Assembly (NCBI GenBank): GCA_036386415.1
Contig: DASVVT010000054.1
Span: forward strand, 1 to 34,231
Direction: 5' to 3'
Length of the DNA: 34,231 nt
Source: DASVVT01 sp036386415
GTDB lineage: Bacteria; Acidobacteriota; Blastocatellia; Pyrinomonadales; Pyrinomonadaceae
Part shown: piece after piece, positions 15,810-24,454 of the stretch
Position numbering within the stretch: the stretch's first letter is position 1
Layout: every line of letters begins with the position of its first letter
Program-made: the position numbers and the translations under genes
The notes under the pieces: generated by a model
Seen by the model: the letters and a program-made list of their open reading frames with translations, nothing else
What the model was told of the DNA's origin: nothing
Database searches by the model: none

Positions 15810-15897
15810 GAACCACAGAGACACCGCAGACACAGAGAAAAATAATTTGTAAGATTTTAATCTTTTCCCATTTCTTCTCTGTGTCTCTGTGGTGAAT
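15810..15897. repeat. Inverted repeat, 'CACAGAGACAC' word type
   Basis: The left arm AACCACAGAGACACCGCAGA with CACAGAGAAAA (15810-15840) pairs with TTCTTCTCTGTGTCTCTGTG and GTGAATTC (15871-15898). Related in wording to the elements at 3691 and 24746. It separates the GNAT gene from the secreted protein gene. Confidence 0.85.
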
Positions 15898-15926
15898 TCT
15901 TTCCCGCCGTCCTTGTCCCTCTCGAA

Positions 15927-16586
15927 TCAGGCGCGCTTTCGCTTGCGACCTGCTGCGGCCTTGACCTCGGGACACTGGGACGAGGCTGCGAAAGCTTTGG
16001 CCGGGTCTGTGCTCTGAAGCTCCCGGTCAGGCCAGACCGTTGGAAACGTATAGCCGGGGCCTTTCACATACTTTTGCTCTTCCCAGATGCGCTTGCCCGC
16101 CTCGTCAAAGTAGATGCGGTGCTCAAGCTCTGAGCCGTTGGTCGCGCCGCCCGTGATGAAGACGAAGCGCAGATGCCCGCCCTCGTCGTAAGTATGTTTC
16201 CAGGTCAGCGAAGAGTCTTCGGAGCCTGCCTGCTTCTCAAAACGGCGCACGCGCCCGCTCGAATCCGTCGCCATCATGCGCGCTGTATCGACATAGGGTT
16301 CGCAGTATTCAAACTTTCGTTTAGAGACTTTGTAGAGCCCTTTGCCCAGTCCCGTGTCCACAGACTGCACGATAGCTCGGATTGTTTTGATCTGCGGATG
16401 CTGCTGCCAGTTGGCCTGCGTGATCTTTGCGCTGGCGTCCGGTTCCTGAAGTGCAGCGTGTGTGAAAGGAGACGCAGCCGAGGCCGCAGCATGCCATGAG
16501 AGAGAAGCGCGTGACCCCGGCGCTGCCTGCCAGCACAGGGCGATAAGGCTAAACGAGAGTAGAGAAGGGGAAAGCAAGCGAATCAT
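15927..16586 (-). CDS. Secreted protein of unknown function
   Basis: A 219-residue protein with a signal peptide (MIRLLSPSLLSFSLIALCWQ, cleavage near the Ala/Ser-rich segment). The mature part holds FEYCEPYVDTARMMATDSSG, ITGGATNGSELEHRIYFDEA and GKRIWEEQKYVKGPGYTFPT, which look like beta-strand repeats. The C-terminus is basic (AAGRKRKRA). GGAGG seven bases before ATG 16586 fixes the start. I do not recognise the family; this style of small exported protein recurs in this window (19547). It follows the ligase fusion gene in the same direction with a 56-base gap, so it may be co-transcribed with it. Confidence 0.75.
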   Translation of the reverse strand: MIRLLSPSLLSFSLIALCWQAAPGSRASLSWHAAASAASPFTHAALQEPDASAKITQANWQQHPQIKTIRAIVQSVDTGLGKGLYKVSKRKFEYCEPYVDTARMMATDSSGRVRRFEKQAGSEDSSLTWKHTYDEGGHLRFVFITGGATNGSELEHRIYFDEAGKRIWEEQKYVKGPGYTFPTVWPDRELQSTDPAKAFAASSQCPEVKAAAGRKRKRA

Positions 16587-16642
16587 CTTTTATCCTCCAA
16601 GATGTACGACCCGCACGCGCTCCATCTGGCGTGCACTACGAT

Positions 16643-19237
16643 TTAATCTTCAGCGGCGAGAGTGGCGACGCGTCTCTCCAGTTCTGTAGTGATCTGCGCA
16701 GTGTCTTCGGATTCGGCGAAACGGACGGCCTCGCCGAACGTCACAGTGACCTCGCCCGGCCAGGCGAAGTGTCGCCTGCGACGCTTCAGCTCATACAATC
16801 CGTCAATTCTGACAGGAATAACCGGCGTCTGTAAATTCGCCACGAGCAGCCCCGTCCCGGACATGAAAGGGCTCATCAGCCCATCCTCTGCGCGCGTGCC
16901 TTCCGGGAAGACGAGGATGCTGTAGCCGCGATCCAGAGATTCGCCCGCGAAGGCGAAGCTGCGTCGAAAGCCGCTCTTCTTCGGCAGCGGAAAGACATTG
17001 AAGAGCGTGACGATCAAAACATACTGCAATCGAAGGCGCGCGCGCCTGAGCCATCCAGACCCTTCGGGCGGATGACGAAAGTCGCGCAGGATTTCACCCT
17101 CCATCGCAATCGCCAAACGCCTCCTGAAGCGACCCGGCAGAGCCGACAGGATCAGCGCGTGATCCGCCATCGTAATATGATTTGAGACGAACAACACCGG
17201 GACTCGCTCCACTTCAGCAAGATGTTCTGACCCGCGCACGCGCACCCAGCACATCAGACGCGTGAAGGGGAGTATAAAGAGATAAAAGAGAGCGAGCCTG
17301 ATCCACGTCAAGGGGAAGCGCTGCGCCCAATGCGTATCTGGATACTGGGACGCGCCTTCGCCTTGCACGCCCTCCTGGAGCATCCTTTCAATGTCGCCTA
17401 CGGTGGTCGCGGCTGTGAAGGCCGCCTCATCCAGTTCCACCTGGTAGCGATCCTCCAACGCGCTCAACAACTCCACGCGACCCAGCGAATCCAGCTTCAT
17501 GTCCGTCGCGAGGCTCATGTTCGAATCAAGCTGCACGGGCGCGTCGCCCCTGATACGTGCCACCAGATGGGGGACAACAGAAGAGAAGGCAGTAGGCCGC
17601 AGGCCGTCGGCGGCAAGAGCGTCGTTCTCTATAACGCCTTCCGTCTTCTGCTTTCTGCTTTCTGCTTTTATCGCTGCGGCGACCTCGCGCTTACGCACCT
17701 TGTGTGTCGGCGTGCGTGGAAAATCGCTTTCCGGCCAGATGAGCCAGCGCCGAATCTGCTGGTGTCGAGCCAGCATCTCGTTAGCCCTGCGGATGATTGC
17801 TTCAGGGTTCGCGCGCTCGTTGCGCATGATCAGGACGGCGAGCGGCTCTGGCCCGCGCGTGCCTTCCAGACTGATGACGGCAGAGTCGCGCACCTCCGGC
17901 TGGCGATTGAGTGCCGCTTCGAGGTCTTCCGCGTAGATGTTCAGACCCGCCGCCGTCACGATCACATCCTTTTTGCGGCCACGAAAATAGAGATTGCCGC
18001 CCTCGTCCATCTCCCCCATGTCGCCCGTGCGCAGCCACCCGTCGTTTGTCCCTATGGGATGGACTCCGCCGCGCCAGTAGCCCGGCGAAACGTTCTCGCC
18101 GCGCACCATGATCTCGCCCGTCTCGTCCAGTTTGACCTCCTGGCTCGGAAGCCGCTGGCCTATCGAGCCACGGCTCTGCTTGAAGGGATGATTGACGCTG
18201 ATGAGCGAAGCGGTCTCCGTCATGCCGTAGCCTTGCAGGATGGCGAAGCCAAGCCGCTGCCAGAACGCTTCCGTTTCCGAAGAGAGCGTCGCGCCACCCG
18301 AAACGAATGCCCAGAATTTCCAGCCGAACCGCCGATGCACACTACGAAAAGCCCACCAGCGGCGCAGGAAGTGCTGGCCTGTGGCCGCTTCCTGTGCGCG
18401 ACTGAATCTAGCGGCCTCGCCCCGCGACGCCCAATCCCGCTCGATCTTGTCGCGCAGCGTTTCAAGCAGGTGTGGGACGGCCACCATCACAGAGATACGC
18501 TCGCGCCGCGCAGTCCCTATGATCTCCGAAGGATTCAAAGAGCCCTGGAAGAAGACCTCGCCGCCCAGAAGCTGCGGCACGAAGATGCCCATGAACTGAC
18601 CGAAGACGTGGCTGAGCGGGACCAGATTCAGAAAGCGCAGAGGATGAACCAGCCGCTCCCACTTGAGATACTTCTGAATCTCTCGCTCGAGCGGCGCGAT
18701 GTTCGCCAGCAGATTCCTGTGCGTGAGTATGACACCCCTGGGCTCGGCAGTAGTGCCGGACGTGTAGATGATCTCGACGATCTCTTTCTCTTCGACGCTG
18801 GTAGCCGGATAAGGAGCGCGAGAGTGATGTGCCAACGCGATGCTTAAATCTTCGAGCCTGAGAGCCGGAAGATTCAGCCCTGCATCGTGCCGCTCCCGGC
18901 CTTCGCCGCTATAGAGCATCAATTTCGCATCGACCTGTTGCTGCACCCTCTGTATAAAGTCCGTCGCGCTCTCCACATCGAGCGGCACGACGATGACGCC
19001 CCGCAGCACACACCCGAAAAACGCCGCCACCCATTCCGGGCTGCTCTCGCCACGAAACAGCACCCTCTCGCCTTTATTGATCCCACGTTCTTCAAGCAGG
19101 CGTGCGAACTGGAAAGCGGTCGCCGCCACGCGCTCATACGACCAGCGATAAACTCGCAGCCCGCGCCTGTGCGCGAAAGCCGTCTCCGTGCCCCTGGCCG
19201 TATAATCTTCGAGGAAACTTCCGATGGTCTGACGCAT
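16643..19237 (-). CDS. Acyl-CoA ligase / acyl-carrier / 1-acylglycerol-phosphate acyltransferase fusion
   Basis: An 864-residue three-domain enzyme. Residues 1-525 form an AMP-dependent long-chain fatty-acid ligase: P-loop YTSGTTAEPRG 158-168, GYGMTETA near 336-343, WLRTGDMG 401-408 and RKKDVIVTAAGLNIYAEDLE 421-440. Residues about 550-625 are an acyl-carrier domain with the phosphopantetheine Ser in LDSLG (582-586). Residues about 640-864 are a PlsC-type acyltransferase with the HX4D box NHITMAD (686-692) and FPEGTR (777-782). The arrangement implies activation of a fatty acid, loading on the carrier and transfer to a lysophospholipid, reminiscent of Aas-type recycling but with a built-in carrier. 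Hydrophobic stretches near 645-663 suit membrane contact. The linker at 525-555 is coded by repeat words. Confidence 0.93.
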   Translation of the reverse strand: MRQTIGSFLEDYTARGTETAFAHRRGLRVYRWSYERVAATAFQFARLLEERGINKGERVLFRGESSPEWVAAFFGCVLRGVIVVPLDVESATDFIQRVQQQVDAKLMLYSGEGRERHDAGLNLPALRLEDLSIALAHHSRAPYPATSVEEKEIVEIIYTSGTTAEPRGVILTHRNLLANIAPLEREIQKYLKWERLVHPLRFLNLVPLSHVFGQFMGIFVPQLLGGEVFFQGSLNPSEIIGTARRERISVMVAVPHLLETLRDKIERDWASRGEAARFSRAQEAATGQHFLRRWWAFRSVHRRFGWKFWAFVSGGATLSSETEAFWQRLGFAILQGYGMTETASLISVNHPFKQSRGSIGQRLPSQEVKLDETGEIMVRGENVSPGYWRGGVHPIGTNDGWLRTGDMGEMDEGGNLYFRGRKKDVIVTAAGLNIYAEDLEAALNRQPEVRDSAVISLEGTRGPEPLAVLIMRNERANPEAIIRRANEMLARHQQIRRWLIWPESDFPRTPTHKVRKREVAAAIKAESRKQKTEGVIENDALAADGLRPTAFSSVVPHLVARIRGDAPVQLDSNMSLATDMKLDSLGRVELLSALEDRYQVELDEAAFTAATTVGDIERMLQEGVQGEGASQYPDTHWAQRFPLTWIRLALFYLFILPFTRLMCWVRVRGSEHLAEVERVPVLFVSNHITMADHALILSALPGRFRRRLAIAMEGEILRDFRHPPEGSGWLRRARLRLQYVLIVTLFNVFPLPKKSGFRRSFAFAGESLDRGYSILVFPEGTRAEDGLMSPFMSGTGLLVANLQTPVIPVRIDGLYELKRRRRHFAWPGEVTVTFGEAVRFAESEDTAQITTELERRVATLAAED
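17575..17670. repeat. Word-type repeat inside a coding sequence
   Basis: Plus-strand blocks CAACAGAAGAGAAGGCAGTA and GGCCGCAGGCCGTCGGCGGC, then CGTCTTCTGCTTTCTGCTTT with CTGCTTTT, have the same architecture as the intergenic elements but lie in frame. They code for the KAESRKQKTEG...ADGLRPTAFS linker between the ligase and carrier domains. Confidence 0.55.
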
Positions 19238-19323
19238 AAACTTAAAATTGCCTGTGCCCGGTCGTCTATTTTATCTTAAGAGCACGCGTAATATAGAGGA
19301 GCAGAGAGAATGGCAAGAAAGTT

Positions 19324-19422
19324 TTAAACGCAGCGGACGCAAAGTTTGTTCGCAGAGGGCGCAGAGAACAACCCCTTTGCGCCCGCCGCGCCTTCATCCT
19401 CTGCGCTCTTCAGCGTTTAAAT
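19324..19422. repeat. Inverted repeat, 'AACGCAGCGGACGC' word type
   Basis: The left arm (19324-19370) contains TTAAACGCAGCGGACGCAAA and CGCAGAGGGCGCAGAGAAC. The right arm (19397-19422) reads CCTCTGCGCTCTTCAGCGTT and TAAAT. It occupies the 309-base gap between divergent genes; no gene is seen there. Confidence 0.75.
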
Positions 19423-19546
19423 CTTTCCTCTTTAGACGCGCTCAAAAGGCGGGTTGATGTTCTTTCAAGATAAGCTTTCATGCTATGAATTATTAGTGTA
19501 ACGTCTGACGGAAGCTTCAAAAGCGTCTGAAGGAAAGCGAGATTTT

Positions 19547-20095
19547 ATGAAACAAGTATCCGCCGTCATCACGCTCATCATGCTGTGCTGCGTGATCGCG
19601 CCTCAAGCCTCTGCTGCGCAATCAAAGAGGCCGCAGAGAGCTGCTAAAAAAGCTGTCAGCTATAATTGCGAAGTGAAGTTTCACAATCTGAACCGGTATA
19701 AGGGCAACGGGTGGTCTAGGGTTTTCAGAGACAGGGAGGTTGCGCCAGCCTTAAAGGCTCTTCTCAAAAACGACTTCCGGAAACTGCCCGACAGCCTGAA
19801 GAGCGCCGACTATCCTGATTCACTCTCGTTCGTCGATGACAAGGGCGTGCTCAAATTGGAGGGCGGCGTGCCGGGCTTGTACACGATCACGGAGGCCATA
19901 CTCATCGCAGAGCCTTGCGGTCACATCTACACGGCGATCCTGGATCAGGGCAAACGGATACTCTATTTCACTAACGACGGGGAATATACAGGCACGCTGC
20001 CGCCCGCGATTGAAGAGTGGAGAAAACGTCTGGAAAGCTCACGCTCAAGCCCTGTCAGCAAGCCAGAGCTCCCGGTAGACTTTAAGAACAGGTGA
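19547..20095 (+). CDS. Secreted protein of unknown function
   Basis: A 182-residue protein with a clear signal peptide (MKQVSAVITLIMLCCVIAPQ, cleavage near ASA-AQ, residue 24). The mature protein begins with a basic patch, then YNCEVKFHNLNRYKGNGWSR, a middle FRKLPDSLKSADYPDSLSFV, and ILIAEPCGHIYTAILDQGKR with strands ILYFTNDGEYTGTLPP. Two Cys (near 42 and 125) could form a disulfide. I do not recognise a family. It precedes the caspase-like lipoprotein gene by 115 bases on the same strand, which may reflect a shared transcript. Confidence 0.75.
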   Translation: MKQVSAVITLIMLCCVIAPQASAAQSKRPQRAAKKAVSYNCEVKFHNLNRYKGNGWSRVFRDREVAPALKALLKNDFRKLPDSLKSADYPDSLSFVDDKGVLKLEGGVPGLYTITEAILIAEPCGHIYTAILDQGKRILYFTNDGEYTGTLPPAIEEWRKRLESSRSSPVSKPELPVDFKNR

Positions 20096-20210
20096 GTCGC
20101 CGCGTCGGTTATCTCATCATCGAAACGGAACATTCCCGCTTGGGAGGCGTCTAATAACTTGATCGGCTGCATCATTCGACATGCCCATTTTCGTCGATCA
20201 TCAAGATATG

Positions 20211-21089
20211 AAGCTGGCTCAACGGAAATTTCTGTTTCTTCTCCTCGCTATTTCTCTCGCAGCCTGCCATAGTGCCACCAGCCAGCCTGTCGGGAGCGAT
20301 CATCCTCTAACCAGCGCCGGAAATACAAACAGGCGTAATACCGCCTCGTCCGACAAAACAATCGCGCGTAATTCGGGCAGGCTCATTCATGTGATCGTCG
20401 CTTTATGCGACAACGAGTACCAGGGGATCGTCCCGGTGCCTGCGAGCTTGGGCGACGGCGACGACCCCCAGACGAATTTGTACTGGGGCGCGGGCTATGG
20501 CGTGAAGAGCTTCTTTAAGAAGTCGAAGGATTGGACGCTCATTTCAGAGGTACGCAATCCCAGACACGCAGTGCTTGAGCGCTGAATCTTCAAGCTCAAG
20601 GGGCAAGAGGTTTACATGGTCGCAGACGCGTACCGTGGAAGAGAGATCAGGCAGAGCACCGTAGACTTTCTGGCATACGCTGCGGGCCTCAGCAGCGAGC
20701 CTGTAGAAACAGTCTCGAACTCCAAACACCTCAGCTTGAATGTCGGCGGCGGCAGTGATCTGATAGCTTACGTCGGGCACGATGGCTTGATGGACTTTCA
20801 GCTTGCGGAATATCCGCAGCAGGCTGATGAGCGACCCCGCGACGCGGTCATACTCGCCTGCGCCAGCAAGAGCTACTTTGACAAACCGCTTCGTCGCACG
20901 GGAGCGAATCCGCTTCTGTGGACGACAGGGTTGATGGCCCCTGAAGCGTACGTGCTGAAGGCTGCCGTCGATGGCTGGCTCCTCAATGAAAGCGGCGAGC
21001 AGGTGAAACGGCGCGCCGCCCTGGCCTACAATCAATACCAGAGGTGCGGCATGAAGGCCGCGCTGAACCTCTTCTCAAATGGCTGGTAG
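20211..21089 (+). pseudogene. Caspase-like (clan CD-like) lipoprotein gene with an in-frame TGA
   Basis: Two abutting frames form one gene if the TGA at 20583-20585 (codon 125) is read through: VLER-stop-IFKLKGQEVYMVADAYRG. The N-terminus is a lipoprotein signal (FLFLLLAISLAAC, lipobox LAAC). After the TGA, LIAYVGHDGLMDF (His190) and AVILACASKSYF (Cys217) have the hydrophobic-strand/His and hydrophobic-strand/Ala-Cys pattern of clan CD proteases, so a caspase/gingipain-type fold is suspected; activity is unproven. Start ATG 20211 is preferred over 20181, which would put residues before the signal. The TGA may be a nonsense mutation, a sequencing error or recoding. A 7-bp stem (20574-20580 with 20594-20600) encloses the TGA. 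Confidence 0.6.
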
Positions 21090-21190
21090 AAAATCATCGG
21101 TGCACTGAAGCAGACAAGGGAAGCCTCACACACCTAATTCCTTCTCTGTGAAATAGTTATCCCACCAAGTGCGAGATCATTGCGATATGT

Positions 21191-21233
21191 ACGAAAGTTT
21201 TCGTTGACACTACGATAGCTTTCGTAGTAATGT
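21191..21233 (+). promoter_or_regulatory. Promoter with BlaI-type operators
   Basis: The -35 TTGACA (21204-21209) and -10 TAATGT (21228-21233) are 18 bases apart. Between them lies ACTACGA-N6-TCGTAGT (21209-21228) with perfect 7-bp arms, close to the TACNA-type sites bound by BlaI/MecI repressors. A second palindrome, ACGAAA-GT-TTTCGT (21191-21204), overlaps the -35. Repressor bound here would block the polymerase, giving self-control of the blaI-blaR1 pair 36 bases downstream. Confidence 0.85.
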
Positions 21234-21268
21234 CACCTGCGAGAGTTTGGTTCGCGAAGGATCAGCAT

Positions 21269-21655
21269 ATGACCGAAGAAAAAATAGCTCAGCCGACGGA
21301 TGCGGAACTGGAAATACTGAGGGTGCTGTGGGAGCGCGGCCCGAGCACCGTCAGAGAGGTTCACGAGGTTATCAGCAGGACGAAGCCAGCGGGCTATACC
21401 ACCGTCTTGAAGCTGCTCCAGATCATGACGGAGAAGGGACTGGTACGACGCAACGAGGAGCAGCGCGCGCACGTCTACGAGCCGCGTCTGGCGAAGGAGC
21501 AGACGCAGCGTCAGCTTCTAGGCGATCTTCTTGAGCGAGCCTTCGGCGGCTCAGCCGCAGAGCTGGTGATGCAGGCGCTTTCGACCAAAAAGGCTTCGCC
21601 CAACGAGCTCGCCAGTATTCGACAAATCCTGAATGAGTTGGAGGAAGAAAAGTAA
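21269..21655 (+). CDS. blaI: BlaI/MecI-family winged-helix repressor
   Basis: A 128-residue repressor. The winged-helix domain covers about 1-80 (PTDAELEILRVLWERGPSTV then VHEVISRTKPAGYTTVLKLL and LVRRNEEQRAHVYEP); the C-terminal helices (about 85-128) serve dimerisation. In the family, an M56 protease partner cleaves the repressor after a cell-wall or beta-lactam signal. ATG 21269 is used; the frame is open to 21230, but that lies inside the -10 box. The TAA stop overlaps the next ATG (TAATG), so it is translationally coupled to the protease gene. The operator in its own promoter indicates autoregulation. Confidence 0.95.
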   Translation: MTEEKIAQPTDAELEILRVLWERGPSTVREVHEVISRTKPAGYTTVLKLLQIMTEKGLVRRNEEQRAHVYEPRLAKEQTQRQLLGDLLERAFGGSAAELVMQALSTKKASPNELASIRQILNELEEEK

Positions 21656-23757
21656 TGATGATCATTGAGGGGATGCTTTCAGAAACGATCATACGGTCGC
21701 TCGGATGGACTTTGCTCCACTTCACATGGCAGGGTACGCTCGTCGCAATTCTGCTCCGCGGTGCGCTTCCTCTTTTACGCGGGCATTCAGCCAGGGCACG
21801 CTACGCGGCGGCATCCTGCGCGATGCTGCTCATGCTGGCGCTTCCTCTGGCTACCCTTTTTCATCTCAGCCGTGCGCCTCAGAGCATAGGACTTGATGAG
21901 AACGTGCCCGTCTTGACGGAGAGCGGGCAGGGTCAAGCGATGGCTGCGATGTCAGCGGATCAATCAAGCTCAAAGGTTCAGGCCGTGACAGGCTCTTCAA
22001 CGTTGGCCGCGACTATGCCATCGCAGGATGGGATTGATAATTGGTTCGCGCGACACCTTGCCTGGCTGGTGCTCATCTGGCTTGGAGGAGTCTTGATCCT
22101 TTCCGTACGCCTGGTCGGCGGCTGGAAGCGTGCCCAGCGTATCAGGAAGCATTATATGAAGCCTATGCCGGAAAGATGGCATGAAGCCAAGGCTCGCCTC
22201 GCTCAAAGGATGGGAGTCTATAGACCCGTGCTGCTTTACGAGTCGATGCTGGTCGAGGTGCCGACCGTCATCGGATGGCTGCGCCCCGTCATCCTCATCC
22301 CGACGAGCGCCCTGGCGGGCTTGAGCCCCTGGTATCTGGAGGCGCTTCTGGCACACGAGCTGGCGCACGTCAGGCGGCACGACTACCTCGTCAACCTGCT
22401 GCAAAGCGCTGCGGAGATTCTACTGTTCTACCATCCGGCGACGTGGTGGATCTCAAGGCAGGTTCGCATGGAGCGTGAGAATGATTGCGACGACAGGGCT
22501 GTGAGAGCCACGGGCGATGTGCTCGTTTACGCGCGGGCGCTCGCGGAAATCGAAATCCTTCGCGGTAGCAGTAGCCCCGCCCGTGAGCAGCTTGCTATGG
22601 CTGCGGATAGCGGCTCGCTGCTCCTGCGTATACGCCGCCTCGTCGCATCTCCCGAACAAACGCGTCGCTCTTCGCCGCTGCTGATGGCGGTCGCACTCGT
22701 TGTGACCTTCTTCGCGCTCACGGCTGGCGCTCGGACAATCCTCTCCATGAACGTGGAGATGCCGGAGCGAGTGGTCGAAGAGCAGATCAAGCCTCTGGAG
22801 AGCAGGGCTGTAAGCGAAAGCGCGCACACCCTTCCCTTGACGGATCAATCGGCGGAAAGCGAAGTAGCGGCGCTGATCGCACGAGATGAGACCGACAAAG
22901 AGGATGCGCAGGTGCGTCGTGTGGCAATGGCTGCGCTCGGCAGGCATGCGGGCACTGTGATCGTCATGGAGCCTCAGACAGGACGCGTCTACGCAATTGT
23001 GAACCAGGAATGGGCTCTGCGGCGCGGCTGGAATCCGGCTTCGACGATCAAGCTGGTGACGGGGCTGGCGGGGATCGAAGAGAAGTTGATCGATCCGACC
23101 GCGCGGCTAAGGTTTTCGCCCAGGTCGATCCCTCTTAATCTAAGCGAAGCTCTGGCCGAGTCCAACAGCGATTACTTTGAGTTTGTCGGCGAGCGTGTCG
23201 GATTCGACCGCTTCATGAATTACGCTCGGCGGCTGGGGCTCGGCGAGCGCACAGGAATCAATTACGTGGGCGAAATGGCGGGGCAGTTGCCGACGGATCG
23301 GGCCGGGATTGACGTGGGAAGACTGAGCGCCTACGGCGACCGCATTCAGGTCACGCCGATTCAACTGGCGACTCTGGTCTCGGCTATCGCCAACGGCGGC
23401 GCACTGGTCGTGCCTCGCGTGCCGGAAGCGACACAAGCGAGCGCCGGTTTTGAAACTCGGGTGCGCCAACGCCTGGACGTTCCGCAGGAAACCCTACAGC
23501 AGCTCGCCAGCGGGATGAGCGCGGCGGTCAGGTACGGGACAGGGAAGCCCGCTTATGACCCTGCGCTGGCGGTGGCAGGAAAGACCGGCACAGGCTTCGA
23601 CCATGGCACAAAGTTGGGTCTCTTCGCTTCGTATGCGCCGATTGACAAGCCCCGTCTGGTCGTCGTCGTGGCTATACAGGGGGCGGAGGAGAGCGGGCCT
23701 GTTGCGGCCAGGGTGGCAGGGCAAATTTATCGAGCGCTCAAGCCTCGTGCATTATGA
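21655..23757 (+). CDS. blaR1: BlaR1-type M56 metalloprotease fused to a penicillin-binding domain
   Basis: A 700-residue membrane sensor. Residues 1-360 are the M56 part: N-terminal helices, a long loop, HEXXH at 234-238 (LLAHELAHVRRH), MERENDCDDRAV (272-283) with the third zinc ligand region, and a helix at about 341-357. Residues about 425-700 are a penicillin-binding/transpeptidase-like domain: acyl-Ser463 in STIK, a second motif SNS (503-505, where SxN is usual) and KTGT 643-646. Classic BlaR1 sensors carry a class D beta-lactamase-like domain; here the sequence (TVIVMEPQTGRVYAIVNQEW, RTGINYVGEMAGQLP) is closer to PBP2/FtsI-type transpeptidases. It should sense beta-lactam or wall damage and trigger BlaI cleavage. 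The start overlaps the blaI stop. Confidence 0.92.
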   Translation: MMIIEGMLSETIIRSLGWTLLHFTWQGTLVAILLRGALPLLRGHSARARYAAASCAMLLMLALPLATLFHLSRAPQSIGLDENVPVLTESGQGQAMAAMSADQSSSKVQAVTGSSTLAATMPSQDGIDNWFARHLAWLVLIWLGGVLILSVRLVGGWKRAQRIRKHYMKPMPERWHEAKARLAQRMGVYRPVLLYESMLVEVPTVIGWLRPVILIPTSALAGLSPWYLEALLAHELAHVRRHDYLVNLLQSAAEILLFYHPATWWISRQVRMERENDCDDRAVRATGDVLVYARALAEIEILRGSSSPAREQLAMAADSGSLLLRIRRLVASPEQTRRSSPLLMAVALVVTFFALTAGARTILSMNVEMPERVVEEQIKPLESRAVSESAHTLPLTDQSAESEVAALIARDETDKEDAQVRRVAMAALGRHAGTVIVMEPQTGRVYAIVNQEWALRRGWNPASTIKLVTGLAGIEEKLIDPTARLRFSPRSIPLNLSEALAESNSDYFEFVGERVGFDRFMNYARRLGLGERTGINYVGEMAGQLPTDRAGIDVGRLSAYGDRIQVTPIQLATLVSAIANGGALVVPRVPEATQASAGFETRVRQRLDVPQETLQQLASGMSAAVRYGTGKPAYDPALAVAGKTGTGFDHGTKLGLFASYAPIDKPRLVVVVAIQGAEESGPVAARVAGQIYRALKPRAL

Positions 23758-23950
23758 CCAAAGATTAACCACGGAGAACCGTAGAGGGAGAGAACGGAGA
23801 AGATGCCCCATTAAAATAAGACGAAACGGCACTGAAAGAGGGCTTCTTTCGTCAAGCTTCGTATTATTACGTGGGGTATCTTCTTCCTTTACATGAATTG
23901 CGATTTCGGTGTCAGTAGTCGATCAATGATGTTCCGGGGGAGAGAGACGC

Positions 23951-24430
23951 ATGAGGCGAGCTTTAATGATGGCGGTAATTGCCTGCGCGTGGATGACGGT
24001 CGCTCAGGGACAGAAACAGGAAGGCAAACAGGATAACCCTGCGGCAAAGCTCAACAAGGCCGAGCAGCAGATCATGGCCTTGAACCGCGAGTGGGCCGAT
24101 GCCATAGTGCGTGGCGATATGACGACCCTTGATCGTCTCTTCGCAGACGACATGATCGTGACGAGCAGTAGCGGCGAGGTGAGAACCAAGGCTCAAGAGA
24201 TGGATGATCTAAGACCTAGCCCTGACGGCAAAACCTACTTCTTCAATACCGATGATGTACGTGTGCGCGTTTATAAGGATGCGGCGGTAGTCACGGGACT
24301 GGCGAGTTGGAGGTTCCGTTATCAAGGCAAGGACATCGACAATCAGCGTCGCTACACGAGCGTCTACGTGAAGCAAGGGGGACGCTGGCGCATCGTCGCC
24401 CAGCAGTTAACCCGGCCAAGGCAGCCTTAG
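23951..24430 (+). CDS. Exported DUF4440/SnoaL-like protein
   Basis: A 159-residue protein with an N-terminal export signal (MRRALMMAVIACAWMTVAQG). The mature part is an NTF2-like domain of the DUF4440 type: EQQIMALNREWADAIVRGDM, TLDRLFADDMIVTSSSGEV, then RVYKDAAVVTGLASWRFRYQ and RYTSVYVKQGGRWRIVAQQL. NTF2-like folds form a conical pocket that binds a small ligand or catalyses isomerisation. No specific activity can be named. It begins 193 bases after the blaR1-like gene with a separate ribosome site (GGGGGAGAG), so it is probably independent. A strong hairpin follows. Confidence 0.9.
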   Translation: MRRALMMAVIACAWMTVAQGQKQEGKQDNPAAKLNKAEQQIMALNREWADAIVRGDMTTLDRLFADDMIVTSSSGEVRTKAQEMDDLRPSPDGKTYFFNTDDVRVRVYKDAAVVTGLASWRFRYQGKDIDNQRRYTSVYVKQGGRWRIVAQQLTRPRQP

Positions 24431-24454
24431 ACCTAAACATGCAAACAGACAGAA

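Noticed and set aside
17330..18847. A 505-codon plus-strand frame opposite the ligase fusion
   Set aside because: Antisense shadow; Arg/His-rich composition and no motifs.
20574..20600. SECIS element for selenocysteine at the TGA
   Set aside because: The TGA lies in the loop of the hairpin rather than upstream of it, and no selenocysteine genes are visible; kept only as a minor option.
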